Assembly: GCA_029268265.1 (NCBI GenBank)
Contig: JAJUGH010000003.1
Span: 1-36,033 of the forward strand
Length of the DNA: 36,033 bases
Direction of reading: 5' to 3'
DNA from: Alcaligenaceae bacterium
GTDB lineage: Bacteria; Pseudomonadota; Gammaproteobacteria; Burkholderiales; Burkholderiaceae_B
Shown here: positions 1 to 12,730 of the stretch, piece by piece
Layout of the letters: each line of letters starts with the position of its first letter
Numbering within the stretch: the first letter of the stretch is position 1
Position numbers and translations under genes: made by a program
The notes under the pieces: model-generated
Told to the model about the DNA's origin: nothing
Seen by the model: the letters and a program-made list of their open reading frames with translations, nothing else
The model's database searches: none

Positions 1-2300
1 AGCCCCTGCTCCTGCGCCGCTTCAATCAGGGCGCGCATCAGTTGCGATCCCAGCCCGCAGCGCTGCCATTCATCACCGATCACCAGCGCGTACTCTGCGC
101 CCCGGCCATCGGCATTTCGCAGGTAATGTGCGAAGCCGATGATGCGCTCTCTGGGATACCCACGATTTTCGGGATTCGGCTCCTGTATCGTGGCCACCAG
201 CGCCAGCTCACGGTGGTAATCAATGCGCGTGTAACGAGCCAGCATCCTGGGTGTGAGTTCGCGCAACATCGACACGAAACGCATATAGCGCGATTCATCG
301 GAAAGCCCTCGCACGAACGTCTGTAGCGCTTCGGCATCTTCCGGCCGTATCGGCCGCAGCAGCCATTCCTTGCCGTCGCGCATCTCGCGCGTCTGCACCA
401 GGTGCCGCGGATACGGATGAATCGCCATGTGGCGATATCCGGTGGTCTCAGGCAACACCAGCATCGACGCGCTGGCCAGCCTGATGCGAAGGTCGGTGGC
501 CACCAGAACATCGCCATCCACATACAGCGGGTCGATATCCAGAGCCTCGACGGCCGGCACATCGGAGACGAGAAGCGAAATGCCCTCCAGCGCTTCGCGC
601 AGGTATTCGAAGGCGGACGGTGTCAGCGTCGCGGACAACGTGCTGGACCAGAATCCGCTGCGCTGCACGAGCTGCCGGGCAAGATAGCCGTTCAGCGGCG
701 GGAGCTCAATGGCGGCTTCGGCTCGTGCGAACGGTTCGAGGCCGCGCCCGAAACTCAGGCAGGGGCCGAATTTGGGATCGGTGTGCATCCGTATGGCCAT
801 CGCATCGGCATCCGACGGCGCTTCCGAGACCAACTGAATTGGCACATGAAAGCAGGCCAGCAACTGTATGGTCTCGTCGCTGGAAAGCGATAGCCTGCCG
901 CGTCGCTGCGCGGCGCGCACGATGCTTCGGGCCCGTTCGACGTCTGGCGGCCGGCTCAGGGGTTCCGGCGGCAGTATCTGCTGAGCCAGGTTCTGACTGT
1001 AGTGGTACGCGGCCAGGATCCCGAAGGCATTGGCCGCCGTCTCAGGCGTACGGAACGCGGGCGTGCCGGCTTCATCAAGCACGTGGCGCAAGCGCCGCAT
1101 CGTGGCATCGCCCATCAGACAGGTGACGATCGGCTTGGACGACGCGGGCGCCATGGCGGCCAGTTCAGTGGCCACGCTGTCGAGGTCGGCAAGCGGATCC
1201 GGCGCGAGCAACACCAGCACACCGTCCACTCCCTTGTCCTCCACCAGCACCTCGAGCAGGCGCCGCATGCGTTGGGCGGTGATCGGCGCATACGTCACCA
1301 CGGGGTTATCCACCCGCGCGCCGCTCTCGAGCTCGGCGGAGATTTTCTCAACGCTGGCGGCGGCGAGTTCAGCGCGCTGCACGGCGGTCGCCTCGCCCAT
1401 GACATCAAGCGCAAGCCGCGCCGCGCCCTCACCGTTGGACAACAATGCGATGCGCTTACCACGCGGCCGGCGCGTATGAACCAATACCTTGATCGCGGAA
1501 AACAGCTGGACAAAGAACCGGATCCGGACCGCCCCCACCCGCCGCAACAAGGCGTTGAAGGCAGCCACGTGCATGGGATCACGGTCCAGCGGCTCTTCCA
1601 CCTTTAGGACAATGACAGGCTTCACACTGGCGGCCGCCCTGGCGGCGCTCGTGAAATTGCGCGATGACGTGGTCTCTTCCAAATACAGCGCGATGCTGTC
1701 AGTGCGCGGATCCATCGACAGATAGTCCAGGACCTCCGGCACATCGATGGCCCCTTCGTCACCCACCGAGATCACGGCTGAAAAACCCAGGCGTACGTCG
1801 GCGGCCCAATCGAGCACGGCGGCGGCAATGCTGCGCGACTGGGTTACCAGCGCAACCCGACCCGGTAGCGCACACTGCGAATGATGACTCAGGTTCACGC
1901 CTCTGTGCGGCCGCTGCACGCCAAAAGAGCGTGGCCCCAGCACCAGGCAATCATTCAGGGTGCTCCATGCGCGGCAATAGACCATGTCCTGTATCGGATC
2001 GCCGGACTGGTCCGGATGGGCCAGCACCACCACGATGCGGGGCCGATAACGGCGCAAACCGTCCAGCACCAGCGGCAGGCTTGATGGCGGGACGCAAACC
2101 AGCGCCTGATCGAGCCGCTCTCCGGCGGCGACACCCGCCAGCGTTGATGGCCAGAGATCGTGTTCGGCTTCCTCCAGACCCAGCCGGGTAATGCCGTTGC
2201 GCAACGCCGGCGGCGTGTTTGTCTCGAGCGGCAACGGCCGATCAGAGACGACCACTAGCGCGCGTGGCTCGAAGAGCGCAGCAAGTCTGTGACGCAGCAT
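1..2300 (-). CDS. Fused NDP-forming acyl-CoA synthetase-like / GNAT N-acetyltransferase (Pat-like); C-terminus runs off the left edge
   Basis: Own minus-strand translation from ATG at 2300; frame checked at several points (about 1800-1850, 1310, 750-900, 537, 137). CoA-binding-like N-terminus, 'KRIALLSNGEGAARLALDV', 'DIDPLYVDGDVLVATDLRI', then GNAT-like 'LLRPIRPEDAEALQTFVRGLSDESRYMRFV...YALVIGDEWQRCGLGSQLMRALIEAA'. Missing from the ORF track because there is no stop inside the window. Confidence 0.85.
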   Translation of the reverse strand, partial: MLRHRLAALFEPRALVVVSDRPLPLETNTPPALRNGITRLGLEEAEHDLWPSTLAGVAAGERLDQALVCVPPSSLPLVLDGLRRYRPRIVVVLAHPDQSGDPIQDMVYCRAWSTLNDCLVLGPRSFGVQRPHRGVNLSHHSQCALPGRVALVTQSRSIAAAVLDWAADVRLGFSAVISVGDEGAIDVPEVLDYLSMDPRTDSIALYLEETTSSRNFTSAARAAASVKPVIVLKVEEPLDRDPMHVAAFNALLRRVGAVRIRFFVQLFSAIKVLVHTRRPRGKRIALLSNGEGAARLALDVMGEATAVQRAELAAASVEKISAELESGARVDNPVVTYAPITAQRMRRLLEVLVEDKGVDGVLVLLAPDPLADLDSVATELAAMAPASSKPIVTCLMGDATMRRLRHVLDEAGTPAFRTPETAANAFGILAAYHYSQNLAQQILPPEPLSRPPDVERARSIVRAAQRRGRLSLSSDETIQLLACFHVPIQLVSEAPSDADAMAIRMHTDPKFGPCLSFGRGLEPFARAEAAIELPPLNGYLARQLVQRSGFWSSTLSATLTPSAFEYLREALEGISLLVSDVPAVEALDIDPLYVDGDVLVATDLRIRLASASMLVLPETTGYRHMAIHPYPRHLVQTREMRDGKEWLLRPIRPEDAEALQTFVRGLSDESRYMRFVSMLRELTPRMLARYTRIDYHRELALVATIQEPNPENRGYPRERIIGFAHYLRNADGRGAEYALVIGDEWQRCGLGSQLMRALIEAAQEQG

Positions 2301-2333
2301 GATTCCCTTTTTATCGGCCAACTCCGCTTACTC

Positions 2334-2339
2334 TAAAAT
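2334..2339 (+). promoter_or_regulatory. Candidate -10 element (TAAAAT) for gltX inside CTCTA-AAA-TAGAG
   Basis: TAAAAT matches TATAAT at 5/6, about 57 bp upstream of the gltX ATG; no convincing -35. Confidence 0.3.
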
Positions 2340-2395
2340 AGAGCGAGCCAGTTGCCAACCTGCCGCGCCTTACCCGGCCGGCGTTTTCCATTGCC

Positions 2396-3802
2396 ATGAT
2401 CACCAATACACCCAACGCCGTCCGCACCCGCTTCGCCCCGTCTCCCACGGGTTTTCTGCATTTGGGGGGCGCACGCACGGCCCTGTTCTCCTGGGCGTTC
2501 GCACGCCATCACGGCGGCACGTTCGTGCTTCGTATCGAAGACACCGACCTGGAGCGGTCCACGCCCGAGGCCGTGCAGGCCATCCTGGACGGCATGGAGT
2601 GGCTGGGTCTCACGCCGGATGAGGGCCCCTTCTACCAGATGCAGCGCATGAACCGCTACCGCGAAGTGATTCAACGCATGCTTGAGGAAGGCACCGCCTA
2701 TCATTGCTACTGCACGCCTGAAGAGGTGGAGGCCATGCGAGAGAAGGCCCGTGCCCAGGGCCTGAAGCCGCGCTACGACGGCACGTGGCGCCCCGAGCCG
2801 GGCAAGTCGTTGCCGGCTATTCCGGAAGGCCGCAAGCCCGTGGTGCGCTTCCGCAATCCGCAGGACGGCGTCACCGGCTGGAACGACATGGTGAAGGGGC
2901 CGATCCATTTCGATAACACCGAGCTGGATGACCTCATCATCGCCCGGCCGGACGGCACGCCCACCTACAACTTCTGCGTGGTTGTGGATGACTGGGATAT
3001 GCGCATCACCCACGTGATCCGCGGCGACGACCACGTCAATAACACCCCGCGCCAGATCAATATCCTGCGCGCGCTGGGCGCCGAGCCGCCTATCTATGGC
3101 CACGTCCCGATGATCCTGGGCCCGGACGGCGAAAAGCTATCGAAGCGACATGGTGCGGTAAGCGTCATGGAGTACGACAAGGACGGCTACCTGCCTGACG
3201 CCATGGTGAATTACCTGGCCCGTCTGGGATGGAGCCACGGAAACGATGAATTGTTCAGCCGCGAGCAGCTGGTGGAGTGGTTCGACAGCGGCAACCTCAG
3301 CAAGTCGGCATCGCAATGGGATCCAAAAAAACTCAATTGGGTGAACGCGCACTACATCAAGCACAGCAGTGACGCCGATCTGGCCGCCAGAGTCGCACCG
3401 CGAATTCAGGCCTTGGGCGGCGATCCGGAAGCCGTGGATCTTCCTTCCGTGATGGCCCTGCTGAAAGACCGGGCCGAGACACTGAACGAACTGGCGGACG
3501 GCGCCATGCTGTTCTGCGCGCCCTTTGCCGCTGCAGAATCCGAACTGATGGACCAGCACGTTGACGACGCCGCCAGAGCCCTGTTGGCTGACTTCGCCGA
3601 ACAGGCACGTGGCCTGGCGGAGTGGACGCCCGAAGCGCTCGACGCCGTGATCAAGTCATTGCTGACACAACATGGCGTGAAGATGCCCAAGCTGGGCATC
3701 CCGCTGCGGCTGGTTGTCACCGGCCGAAAGCAGACGCCGTCGATCACTCACGTGTTGGCCATTCTCGGCCGTGACCTCGTGCTTGAGCGCCTGGCGGCCT
3801 GA
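2396..3802 (+). CDS. gltX: Glutamyl-tRNA synthetase
   Basis: 468 aa; '[26 protein letters not shown]' (HIGH region) and 'KLSKRHGA' (KMSKS region). Confidence 0.97.
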   Translation: MITNTPNAVRTRFAPSPTGFLHLGGARTALFSWAFARHHGGTFVLRIEDTDLERSTPEAVQAILDGMEWLGLTPDEGPFYQMQRMNRYREVIQRMLEEGTAYHCYCTPEEVEAMREKARAQGLKPRYDGTWRPEPGKSLPAIPEGRKPVVRFRNPQDGVTGWNDMVKGPIHFDNTELDDLIIARPDGTPTYNFCVVVDDWDMRITHVIRGDDHVNNTPRQINILRALGAEPPIYGHVPMILGPDGEKLSKRHGAVSVMEYDKDGYLPDAMVNYLARLGWSHGNDELFSREQLVEWFDSGNLSKSASQWDPKKLNWVNAHYIKHSSDADLAARVAPRIQALGGDPEAVDLPSVMALLKDRAETLNELADGAMLFCAPFAAAESELMDQHVDDAARALLADFAEQARGLAEWTPEALDAVIKSLLTQHGVKMPKLGIPLRLVVTGRKQTPSITHVLAILGRDLVLERLAA

Positions 3803-4288
3803 TCACCACGCCAATCGATAGTCGGGCGGCATCCGCCTGGCATCGAGCTTCACACCGTCCGGTGAGCGCAGACTCAGGCGCTCACCCGCTTTGCCTGTGA
3901 GCTGATATCGGTTTTGGTAGATCGGATCCTTCGTATCGACCGGCGATCCATTCGACTCGAGCGTGCGCAACACGAAGGCATCACCGTCCCGGCGCCAGCA
4001 GCCGGTCTCTGCCAGCCCTTGCGGAGGCCGCTTGGGACGCGTCAGCTGTTCGGTATAGCTCATCGTGCCATCTGCACGCAGGTCGAAGAATGTCTTCAGC
4101 TCTCCGCTGACCCCCGACTCACGCCGCACGCTCAGCCACTTTCCCACTAGCGGGTCCGCCTGGGCGGCCGGCACGCAGGCTGTGTCATCGGGCGATGCAC
4201 GCTTTTGCTCCGCGGGGCCGGCACACCCGGCAAGCAGGGCGATAGCACCCATGGCGACAACGGCCATTGATGGTCGGGTAGGCAACAT
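3803..4288 (-). CDS. Small predicted lipoprotein
   Basis: 161 aa; signal peptide with lipobox 'ALLAGCAG'. No family recognised. Confidence 0.75.
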   Translation of the reverse strand: MLPTRPSMAVVAMGAIALLAGCAGPAEQKRASPDDTACVPAAQADPLVGKWLSVRRESGVSGELKTFFDLRADGTMSYTEQLTRPKRPPQGLAETGCWRRDGDAFVLRTLESNGSPVDTKDPIYQNRYQLTGKAGERLSLRSPDGVKLDARRMPPDYRLAW

Positions 4289-4299
4289 GTGTTCGACTC

Positions 4300-4758
4300 C
4301 TAATCCTTGATGGGCAGACTTATTTCGTTCTTGATTTCCCGCAGTGCCACGATGCTGCGGGTCTGCCGTATGCCGGGCAGATTGAAAAGGAAGCGGTGTA
4401 GAAAGGCATCGTAGGCTTCGGGAGTTTCGACCAATATTTTCAGCAGGAAGTCCGAGTCACCGGTGACGGCATGGCATTCCAGGATTTCGGGGGCGTTGCG
4501 CACGGCCCGCTCGAAGTTTTCCACCACGTCGGCTGAGTGACGCTCCAGGCTGATCTGCGCGAACATGCAAGTGCCGAGCCCGACTTTGCGTCGGTCCACG
4601 CGGGCGTGATAGCCCTGGATCACCCGCTCGGACTCTAGCGCCTTGATGCGGCGCCACACCGGCGCGGCCGAGAGTCCCACCTGATCCGCGGCCTGTTGAG
4701 CGGAAATTCGAGCGTCGGCTTGCAGCACCCGGAGGATGCGGCGATCGATTTTGTCCAT
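4300..4758 (-). CDS. Lrp/AsnC family transcriptional regulator
   Basis: 'MDKIDRRILRVLQADARISAQQAADQVGLSAAPVWRRIKALE' HTH plus C-terminal ligand-binding domain. Start set at the internal Met of the longer ORF. Confidence 0.93.
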   Translation of the reverse strand: MDKIDRRILRVLQADARISAQQAADQVGLSAAPVWRRIKALESERVIQGYHARVDRRKVGLGTCMFAQISLERHSADVVENFERAVRNAPEILECHAVTGDSDFLLKILVETPEAYDAFLHRFLFNLPGIRQTRSIVALREIKNEISLPIKD

Positions 4759-4772
4759 GGTTTGTCTCTCCC

Positions 4773-4824
4773 ACGCAATATTCATTTCGTTTTCAAGGGA
4801 TTCTACGACGCCATTACGCAATAA
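4773..4824. promoter_or_regulatory. Candidate Lrp-type operator: ACGCAATATTCATTTCGT plus a second ATTACGCAATAA
   Basis: ACGnAATn4ATTnCGT-type palindrome at 4773-4790; ACGCAATA repeated at 4816-4823, 43 bp from the first, between divergent lrp and IOR genes. Confidence 0.45.
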
Positions 4825-4871
4825 ACCGCCAGCTCGAGCTGCCTATCATGGGAATGAAGGAGGACTCCATC

Positions 4872-7800
4872 ATGGCCGCCATCGCCCGACCCAAACCCTA
4901 TCGCCTGCAGGACAATCTCACGGCAGAGCACGACCGCATTTTCCTGACCGGTACACAGGCGCTCGTACGCATGCTTCTCAGCCAACGGCGGCGGGACCGC
5001 CGCCAGGGCCTGAACACCGCCGGCTTCGTCAGTGGTTACCGCGGATCGCCGCTAGGCGGCGTTGACCAGGCGATGTGGCGCGCGAAATCGGAGCTCGACG
5101 CGCACGATGTCCGGTTCATTCCGGCCATCAACGAAGACCTGGCGGCCACCATGATGATGGGCAGCCAGCAGGCGGCCATGCATGCCGAACGCAAGGTCGA
5201 TGGCGTATTCGGCATGTGGTACGGCAAGGGACCGGGCGTGGATCGCGCCGGCGACGCGCTGCACCACGGCAATGCGGCCGGCGCGACGCGGCACGGTGGC
5301 GTGCTTCTTGTGGTGGGCGATGACCACACGGCGGCCTCATCATCGATCCCGCACGCGAGCGACGCCACGCTGGCATCATGGAGCATTCCCGTCATTCACC
5401 CGGCCTCGGTGGAAGACTATGAGTATTTCGGGCTGTGGGGATGGGCGCTGTCGCGCTTTTCGGGCGCGTGGGTGGCCCTGAAGGCGGTGACCGAAACCGT
5501 GGAAAGCGGACGCAGCTTCGTGCCGCGGAGCATCCCGGACTTCGACATGCCCCCGGAGGCAGTGCTCCAACACCGTCGGGAATACAGCGCAAGGGAATTC
5601 CTGACGCCTGCCATCGAAGAACGCATGCAGCAGCGTCTGGAGGCCGTGCGGTTGTTCAGCCGGCATCACCCGCTTGATACGCTGCTGGAGCCGGCGCCCG
5701 GTGCAAAATGGGGGATCATCAGTGTCGGCAAGGCGTCGCTTGATACCTCTGACGCCCTGCGCCGCCTGTGTGAAACACAGCCCGAGCTTCCTGCCATCCG
5801 TCATCTGCAGATCGGCCTTGTATGGCCGCTGGATACCGATGTGCTGGCGCGCTTCGCACTTGGGCTCGACCACCTGATCGTCATCGAAGAGAAGGGTCCG
5901 GTCGTTGAAGACCAGATTCGCCAGCATTTCTTCAACGCCGCGCGCCGGCCCAGTGTTTACGGAAAACACGACATGAACGGCGCGGTGCTGGTACCGGCGG
6001 CTGGTCAGCTCTCTCCTTCGATCGTGCTGCATGCATTGGCTTCGTGGCTGCAGCAGACGGCAGGCATTCCGCTACCCCACAAGCAGTCCAGCATTGCGGC
6101 CGCGCCTTCGGTAGCCGGCATTACACTACGTCGCCCCTATTTCTGCTCCGGCTGTCCCCACAGCACCGGCACGCGTGTGCCGGATGGCAGCCAGGCCCTG
6201 GGCGGCGTTGGGTGCCACTACATGGCCACATGGATGGACCGCAACACCAGCGGGCTTACCCAGATGGGAGGCGAAGGCGTGGACTGGATCGGCCTTGCGC
6301 CCTTCATCGAAAACAATCACGTCTTCCAGAACATGGGCGAAGGCACCTATTTCCATTCGGGAGTACTCGCCATCCGCCAGGCGATCGCAGCCGGCAGCAA
6401 CATCACGTACAAGATTCTCTTCAATGACGCGGTTGCCATGACGGGCGGCCAACCTGTGGACGGCCCGATCTCGGTGCCGGGCCTGTGCGGACAGTTGCTG
6501 GGGGAAGGCGTGCGGCATATCGTCGTGACGACCGATGAGCCGGAACGCTACAAGGGCGTGGCGCTGCCTGCCGGCGTGAAGGTGCACCATCGCCGCGAAC
6601 TCGATGCGATCCAACGCGAGCTGCGCATGATGAAAGGCGTGACGGTGCTGGTGCACGATCAGACCTGCGCCGCAGAGAAGCGCCGTCGCCGCAAGAAAAA
6701 GGAAATGCCGGAGCCCAGCCGGCGCCTCTTCATCAACACTGCTGTGTGTGAGGGTTGCGGAGACTGCGGAGTGCAATCAAATTGCCTCTCCATCGTGCCC
6801 GTGGAAACGCCCCTCGGCCGCAAACGGGCGATCGAGCAGTCCACCTGCAACACGGATTACACCTGCGTCGAAGGGTTCTGTCCCAGCTTTGTATCGGTCG
6901 TGGGAGCGAAGCTGCGCAAGTCCGCCGCGGCACTACCCCAGGCCAAGCGGGCAGAGCTCGATGCCCTGCTATCCGCCATTCCGGAACCGGAGAAACGGCC
7001 TGGCGAAAGTTGCAACCTTCTGGTGGTCGGCATAGGCGGCACCGGTGTAGTCACAATAGGCGCCCTCGTCTCAATGGCGGCTCATCTGGAAGGACGGCCG
7101 GCTTCCGTATTCGACATCACCGGTCTGGCGCAAAAGGGCGGCGCGGTAATCAGCCATGTTCGCATCGGCGGGGCCGCGTCTCATGCGACCCCGGTGCGCA
7201 TCGACGTCGCGGCGGCGGACACCGCCATACTGTGCGATGGGGTGGCAGGGATGAAGCCCGAGGCATTCCAGACGCTGGCCTCCGGTCGCACGCTGGCCGT
7301 GCTCAACGCCCATCTCGCTCCGCCGGCGGAGTTCACCCGTGATCCGGGCGCCGGCCATGACCTGCAGGCCATCACCTCGGCGTACCGCCAGGCCGTGGGT
7401 GATTCGCAGCTCAGCAGTCTCGATGCGCACGAATTGGCGTTGCGCCACTTCGGCGATGCGCTGCTGTCGAACATGATATTGCTCGGGCACGCGTGGCAGC
7501 TGGGCGGCGTGCCCGTCAGTGCATCAGCATTGCAGCAAGCCATTGAGCTGAACGGTGTGGCGGTCAGCGCCAATCTCGAGGCCTTCCGTCTCGGCCGGCT
7601 GTCGGCGTGGCGAGCCGAAGCGCTACGCACGCTCCTTATGCCGGCACCGGTGCAAGATGCCGCTCCCGAAACGCTTGAAGCGATCTTGAGGCGCAATGCA
7701 GACGCCCTGGCTGCCTACCAGAACGACGCCTACGCCCGCCGCTATGCCCGCGCCGTCTCGCAGGTGCACGAAGCCGAGTTGCGCGTACGCCCATCACAGG

Positions 7801-8345
7801 CGCCAAAGCTGGCCATGGCCGCGGCCCGTTCGCTCTACCACCTCATGGCGATCAAGGACGAATACGAAGTCGCCCGCCTCTATTCCGATCCGGAGTTCCG
7901 TCAGAAGCTGGCGGAGCAATTCGACGGCGACTTCTCGCTGCGCTTCCACCTCGCTCCACCGCTATTCGCCCCGAAGGATCCGCGGACCGGCCGGCCGCGC
8001 AAGATCGACTTTGGTCCCTACATGGAAGGCGTATTCCGTGTATTGGCGCGAGGGAAGATGCTGCGCGGAACATGGCTCGATGTTTTCGGATGGCAGGCTG
8101 AACGCCGCGAAGAAAAGCGCCTCCTGGCGGAGTTCGAAAAGATGCTGGATGCCATCGCGTCGCGGCTCACGGCAGAAAACTACGGCGATGCACTGAGGCT
8201 CGCCGAACTGCCGCTCACCGTGCGGGGATTCGGCCATGTCAAAGCCGCGGCCATTGCCCGATACGAGAGTGAGCTTGCGGGTCTGAAGCCCGTGTTCGTA
8301 GAAGTACGGGTGCGTCCCAGAGGTCTGGCGCAGGCGCACTCCTGA
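4872..8345 (+). CDS. Indolepyruvate ferredoxin oxidoreductase, fused alpha/beta/gamma-type single polypeptide
   Basis: About 1157 aa; TPP-enzyme regions 'GYRGSPLGG' and 'GGQPVDGPISVPG', Fe-S cluster 'CEGCGDCGVQSNC', C-terminal gamma-like 'GIGGTGVVTIGALVSMAA...GLAQKGGAVISHVRI'. AAGGAGGA lies just upstream of ATG 4872. Confidence 0.93.
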   Translation: MAAIARPKPYRLQDNLTAEHDRIFLTGTQALVRMLLSQRRRDRRQGLNTAGFVSGYRGSPLGGVDQAMWRAKSELDAHDVRFIPAINEDLAATMMMGSQQAAMHAERKVDGVFGMWYGKGPGVDRAGDALHHGNAAGATRHGGVLLVVGDDHTAASSSIPHASDATLASWSIPVIHPASVEDYEYFGLWGWALSRFSGAWVALKAVTETVESGRSFVPRSIPDFDMPPEAVLQHRREYSAREFLTPAIEERMQQRLEAVRLFSRHHPLDTLLEPAPGAKWGIISVGKASLDTSDALRRLCETQPELPAIRHLQIGLVWPLDTDVLARFALGLDHLIVIEEKGPVVEDQIRQHFFNAARRPSVYGKHDMNGAVLVPAAGQLSPSIVLHALASWLQQTAGIPLPHKQSSIAAAPSVAGITLRRPYFCSGCPHSTGTRVPDGSQALGGVGCHYMATWMDRNTSGLTQMGGEGVDWIGLAPFIENNHVFQNMGEGTYFHSGVLAIRQAIAAGSNITYKILFNDAVAMTGGQPVDGPISVPGLCGQLLGEGVRHIVVTTDEPERYKGVALPAGVKVHHRRELDAIQRELRMMKGVTVLVHDQTCAAEKRRRRKKKEMPEPSRRLFINTAVCEGCGDCGVQSNCLSIVPVETPLGRKRAIEQSTCNTDYTCVEGFCPSFVSVVGAKLRKSAAALPQAKRAELDALLSAIPEPEKRPGESCNLLVVGIGGTGVVTIGALVSMAAHLEGRPASVFDITGLAQKGGAVISHVRIGGAASHATPVRIDVAAADTAILCDGVAGMKPEAFQTLASGRTLAVLNAHLAPPAEFTRDPGAGHDLQAITSAYRQAVGDSQLSSLDAHELALRHFGDALLSNMILLGHAWQLGGVPVSASALQQAIELNGVAVSANLEAFRLGRLSAWRAEALRTLLMPAPVQDAAPETLEAILRRNADALAAYQNDAYARRYARAVSQVHEAELRVRPSQAPKLAMAAARSLYHLMAIKDEYEVARLYSDPEFRQKLAEQFDGDFSLRFHLAPPLFAPKDPRTGRPRKIDFGPYMEGVFRVLARGKMLRGTWLDVFGWQAERREEKRLLAEFEKMLDAIASRLTAENYGDALRLAELPLTVRGFGHVKAAAIARYESELAGLKPVFVEVRVRPRGLAQAHS

Positions 8346-8388
8346 CCTCCACACGCGCCCATCACCACTAGAAAATATGACGAAATCC

Positions 8389-8419
8389 GGCCCCCGGCGG
8401 CTCAAAAGCCCCGGGGGCC
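8389..8419 (+). terminator. Strong GC hairpin after the IOR gene (terminator-like)
   Basis: Perfect 9-bp arms GGCCCCCGG (8389-8397)/CCGGGGGCC (8411-8419) with inner GGCT-CAAA-AGCC; the downstream T-tract is weak. Confidence 0.55.
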
Positions 8420-8436
8420 TTGCGTTTGCGCCGCAG

Positions 8437-8465
8437 TTGCCACGTCCGTCTCCACACCCTACAAT
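8437..8465 (+). promoter_or_regulatory. Sigma70-type promoter for nrdAB: TTGCCA-N17-TACAAT
   Basis: TTGCCA 8437-8442 (5/6), 17-bp spacer, TACAAT 8460-8465 (5/6), about 50 bp upstream of nrdA ATG. Confidence 0.65.
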
Positions 8466-8502
8466 TAGGCCGAAACCAACGCCACACCACTATATTTAGT
8501 GT
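8456..8502. promoter_or_regulatory. Pair of candidate NrdR boxes, 31 bp apart
   Basis: CCACTATATTTAGTGT at 8487-8502 matches ACACWATATATWGTGT at 14/16; weaker ACCCTACAATTAGGCC at 8456-8471 (9/16, CTA...TAG core kept), overlapping the -10. Confidence 0.7.
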
Positions 8503-8515
8503 CACAGAGGCCGAC

Positions 8516-11440
<2,925 letters not shown>

Positions 11441-11475
11441 GGCTGCGCCTGCAAAGAACTCAGAAAGGAATCACC

Positions 11476-12666
11476 ATGCTTGACTGGAACGACACTCCCT
11501 CACCTTCCACCCAGCCGCAAGGCCCACAGTCCGGGAGCCGCCCGGCCCCGGCTCAACCCGCTCAACCACTTGGTGCAACGGCTGCCGCCGCCACACCGGC
11601 GAACGCGGGCACGCCCTCGCACGGCCACAGTATTGCCGCCGAAACCCCCAGCCGCGTTCGCGCTGCCGACAAACGCATCATCAATGGCGAAACGGACGTC
11701 AACCAGCTCGTGCCCTTCAAATACAAATGGGCATGGGAAAAGTATCTCGCGACCTGCGCGAACCACTGGATGCCGCAGGAGATCAACATGTCGCGCGATA
11801 TCGCGCAATGGAAGAATCCCGACGCACTGACCGAAGATGAGCGGCGCATCGTAAAGCGCAATCTCGGTTTCTTCACCACGGCCGATTCGCTGGCGGCCAA
11901 CAACATCGTGTTGGGAACGTATCGCCACATCACTGCGCCGGAATGCCGCCAGTTTCTGCTGCGCCAGGCTTTCGAGGAAGCGATCCATACGCACGCCTAC
12001 CAGTACATCGTGGAGAGCATTGGCCTGGATGAGTCCGAGATCTTCAACGCGTATCACGAGATCCCTTCGATACGTGCAAAGGATGAGTTCCTGATTCCGT
12101 TCATCGACGCAATCTCGGATCCGAACTTCCAGACGGGCACGCCCGAGTCGGATCAAACGCTGCTGAAGTCGCTCATCGTATTCGCCTGCCTGATGGAAGG
12201 TTTGTTTTTCTACGTCGGCTTCACGCAGATCCTGGCACTGGGCCGCCAGAACAAGATGACGGGAGCGGCCGAGCAGTACATGTACATCCTGCGCGATGAA
12301 TCGATGCACTGCAATTTCGGTATCGACCTCATCAACACCATCAAGCTCGAAAACCCGCATCTCTGGACGCCGTCCTTCCGCGAAGAAATTGCGGAGCTGT
12401 TCAAGCAGGCCGTCGAGCTTGAGTACGCGTATGCGGAAGACACGATGCCGCGCGGCGTACTGGGCCTGAACGCGTCGATGTTCAAGTCCTACCTGCGCTT
12501 CATCGCCAATCGGCGTTGCCAGCAAATCGGCATCGATACACTGTTTCCACATGAGGAAAATCCATTTCCGTGGATGGCGGAAATGATCGACCTCAAAAAG
12601 GAACGCAACTTTTTTGAGACACGTGTCATCGAATATCAGACGGGAGGCGCGCTCAGCTGGGAATAA
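11476..12666 (+). CDS. nrdB: Class Ia ribonucleoside-diphosphate reductase beta subunit
   Basis: Metal/radical motifs '[10 protein letters not shown]', '[13 protein letters not shown]' (E-x2-H-x3-Y), '[10 protein letters not shown]', 'RDESMHCNF'. Confidence 0.96.
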   Translation: MLDWNDTPSPSTQPQGPQSGSRPAPAQPAQPLGATAAAATPANAGTPSHGHSIAAETPSRVRAADKRIINGETDVNQLVPFKYKWAWEKYLATCANHWMPQEINMSRDIAQWKNPDALTEDERRIVKRNLGFFTTADSLAANNIVLGTYRHITAPECRQFLLRQAFEEAIHTHAYQYIVESIGLDESEIFNAYHEIPSIRAKDEFLIPFIDAISDPNFQTGTPESDQTLLKSLIVFACLMEGLFFYVGFTQILALGRQNKMTGAAEQYMYILRDESMHCNFGIDLINTIKLENPHLWTPSFREEIAELFKQAVELEYAYAEDTMPRGVLGLNASMFKSYLRFIANRRCQQIGIDTLFPHEENPFPWMAEMIDLKKERNFFETRVIEYQTGGALSWE

Positions 12667-12670
12667 TGCT

Positions 12671-12730
12671 TGGTAGTGCTTTAGGCTTAAGTTAGACTCT
12701 GGAAGACTCAGACTCCAAGGAGCACTACCA
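12671..12730. repeat. 10-bp perfect inverted repeat TGGTAGTGCT / AGCACTACCA flanking the H1-like gene leader
   Basis: Left arm 12671-12680, right arm 12721-12730; the right arm ends on the A of the start codon. Confidence 0.8.

Noticed and set aside
80-562. 160-aa ORF and several plus-strand ORFs within 1-2300
   Set aside because: They overlap the continuous minus-strand ACS-GNAT frame, which has recognisable motifs from end to end.
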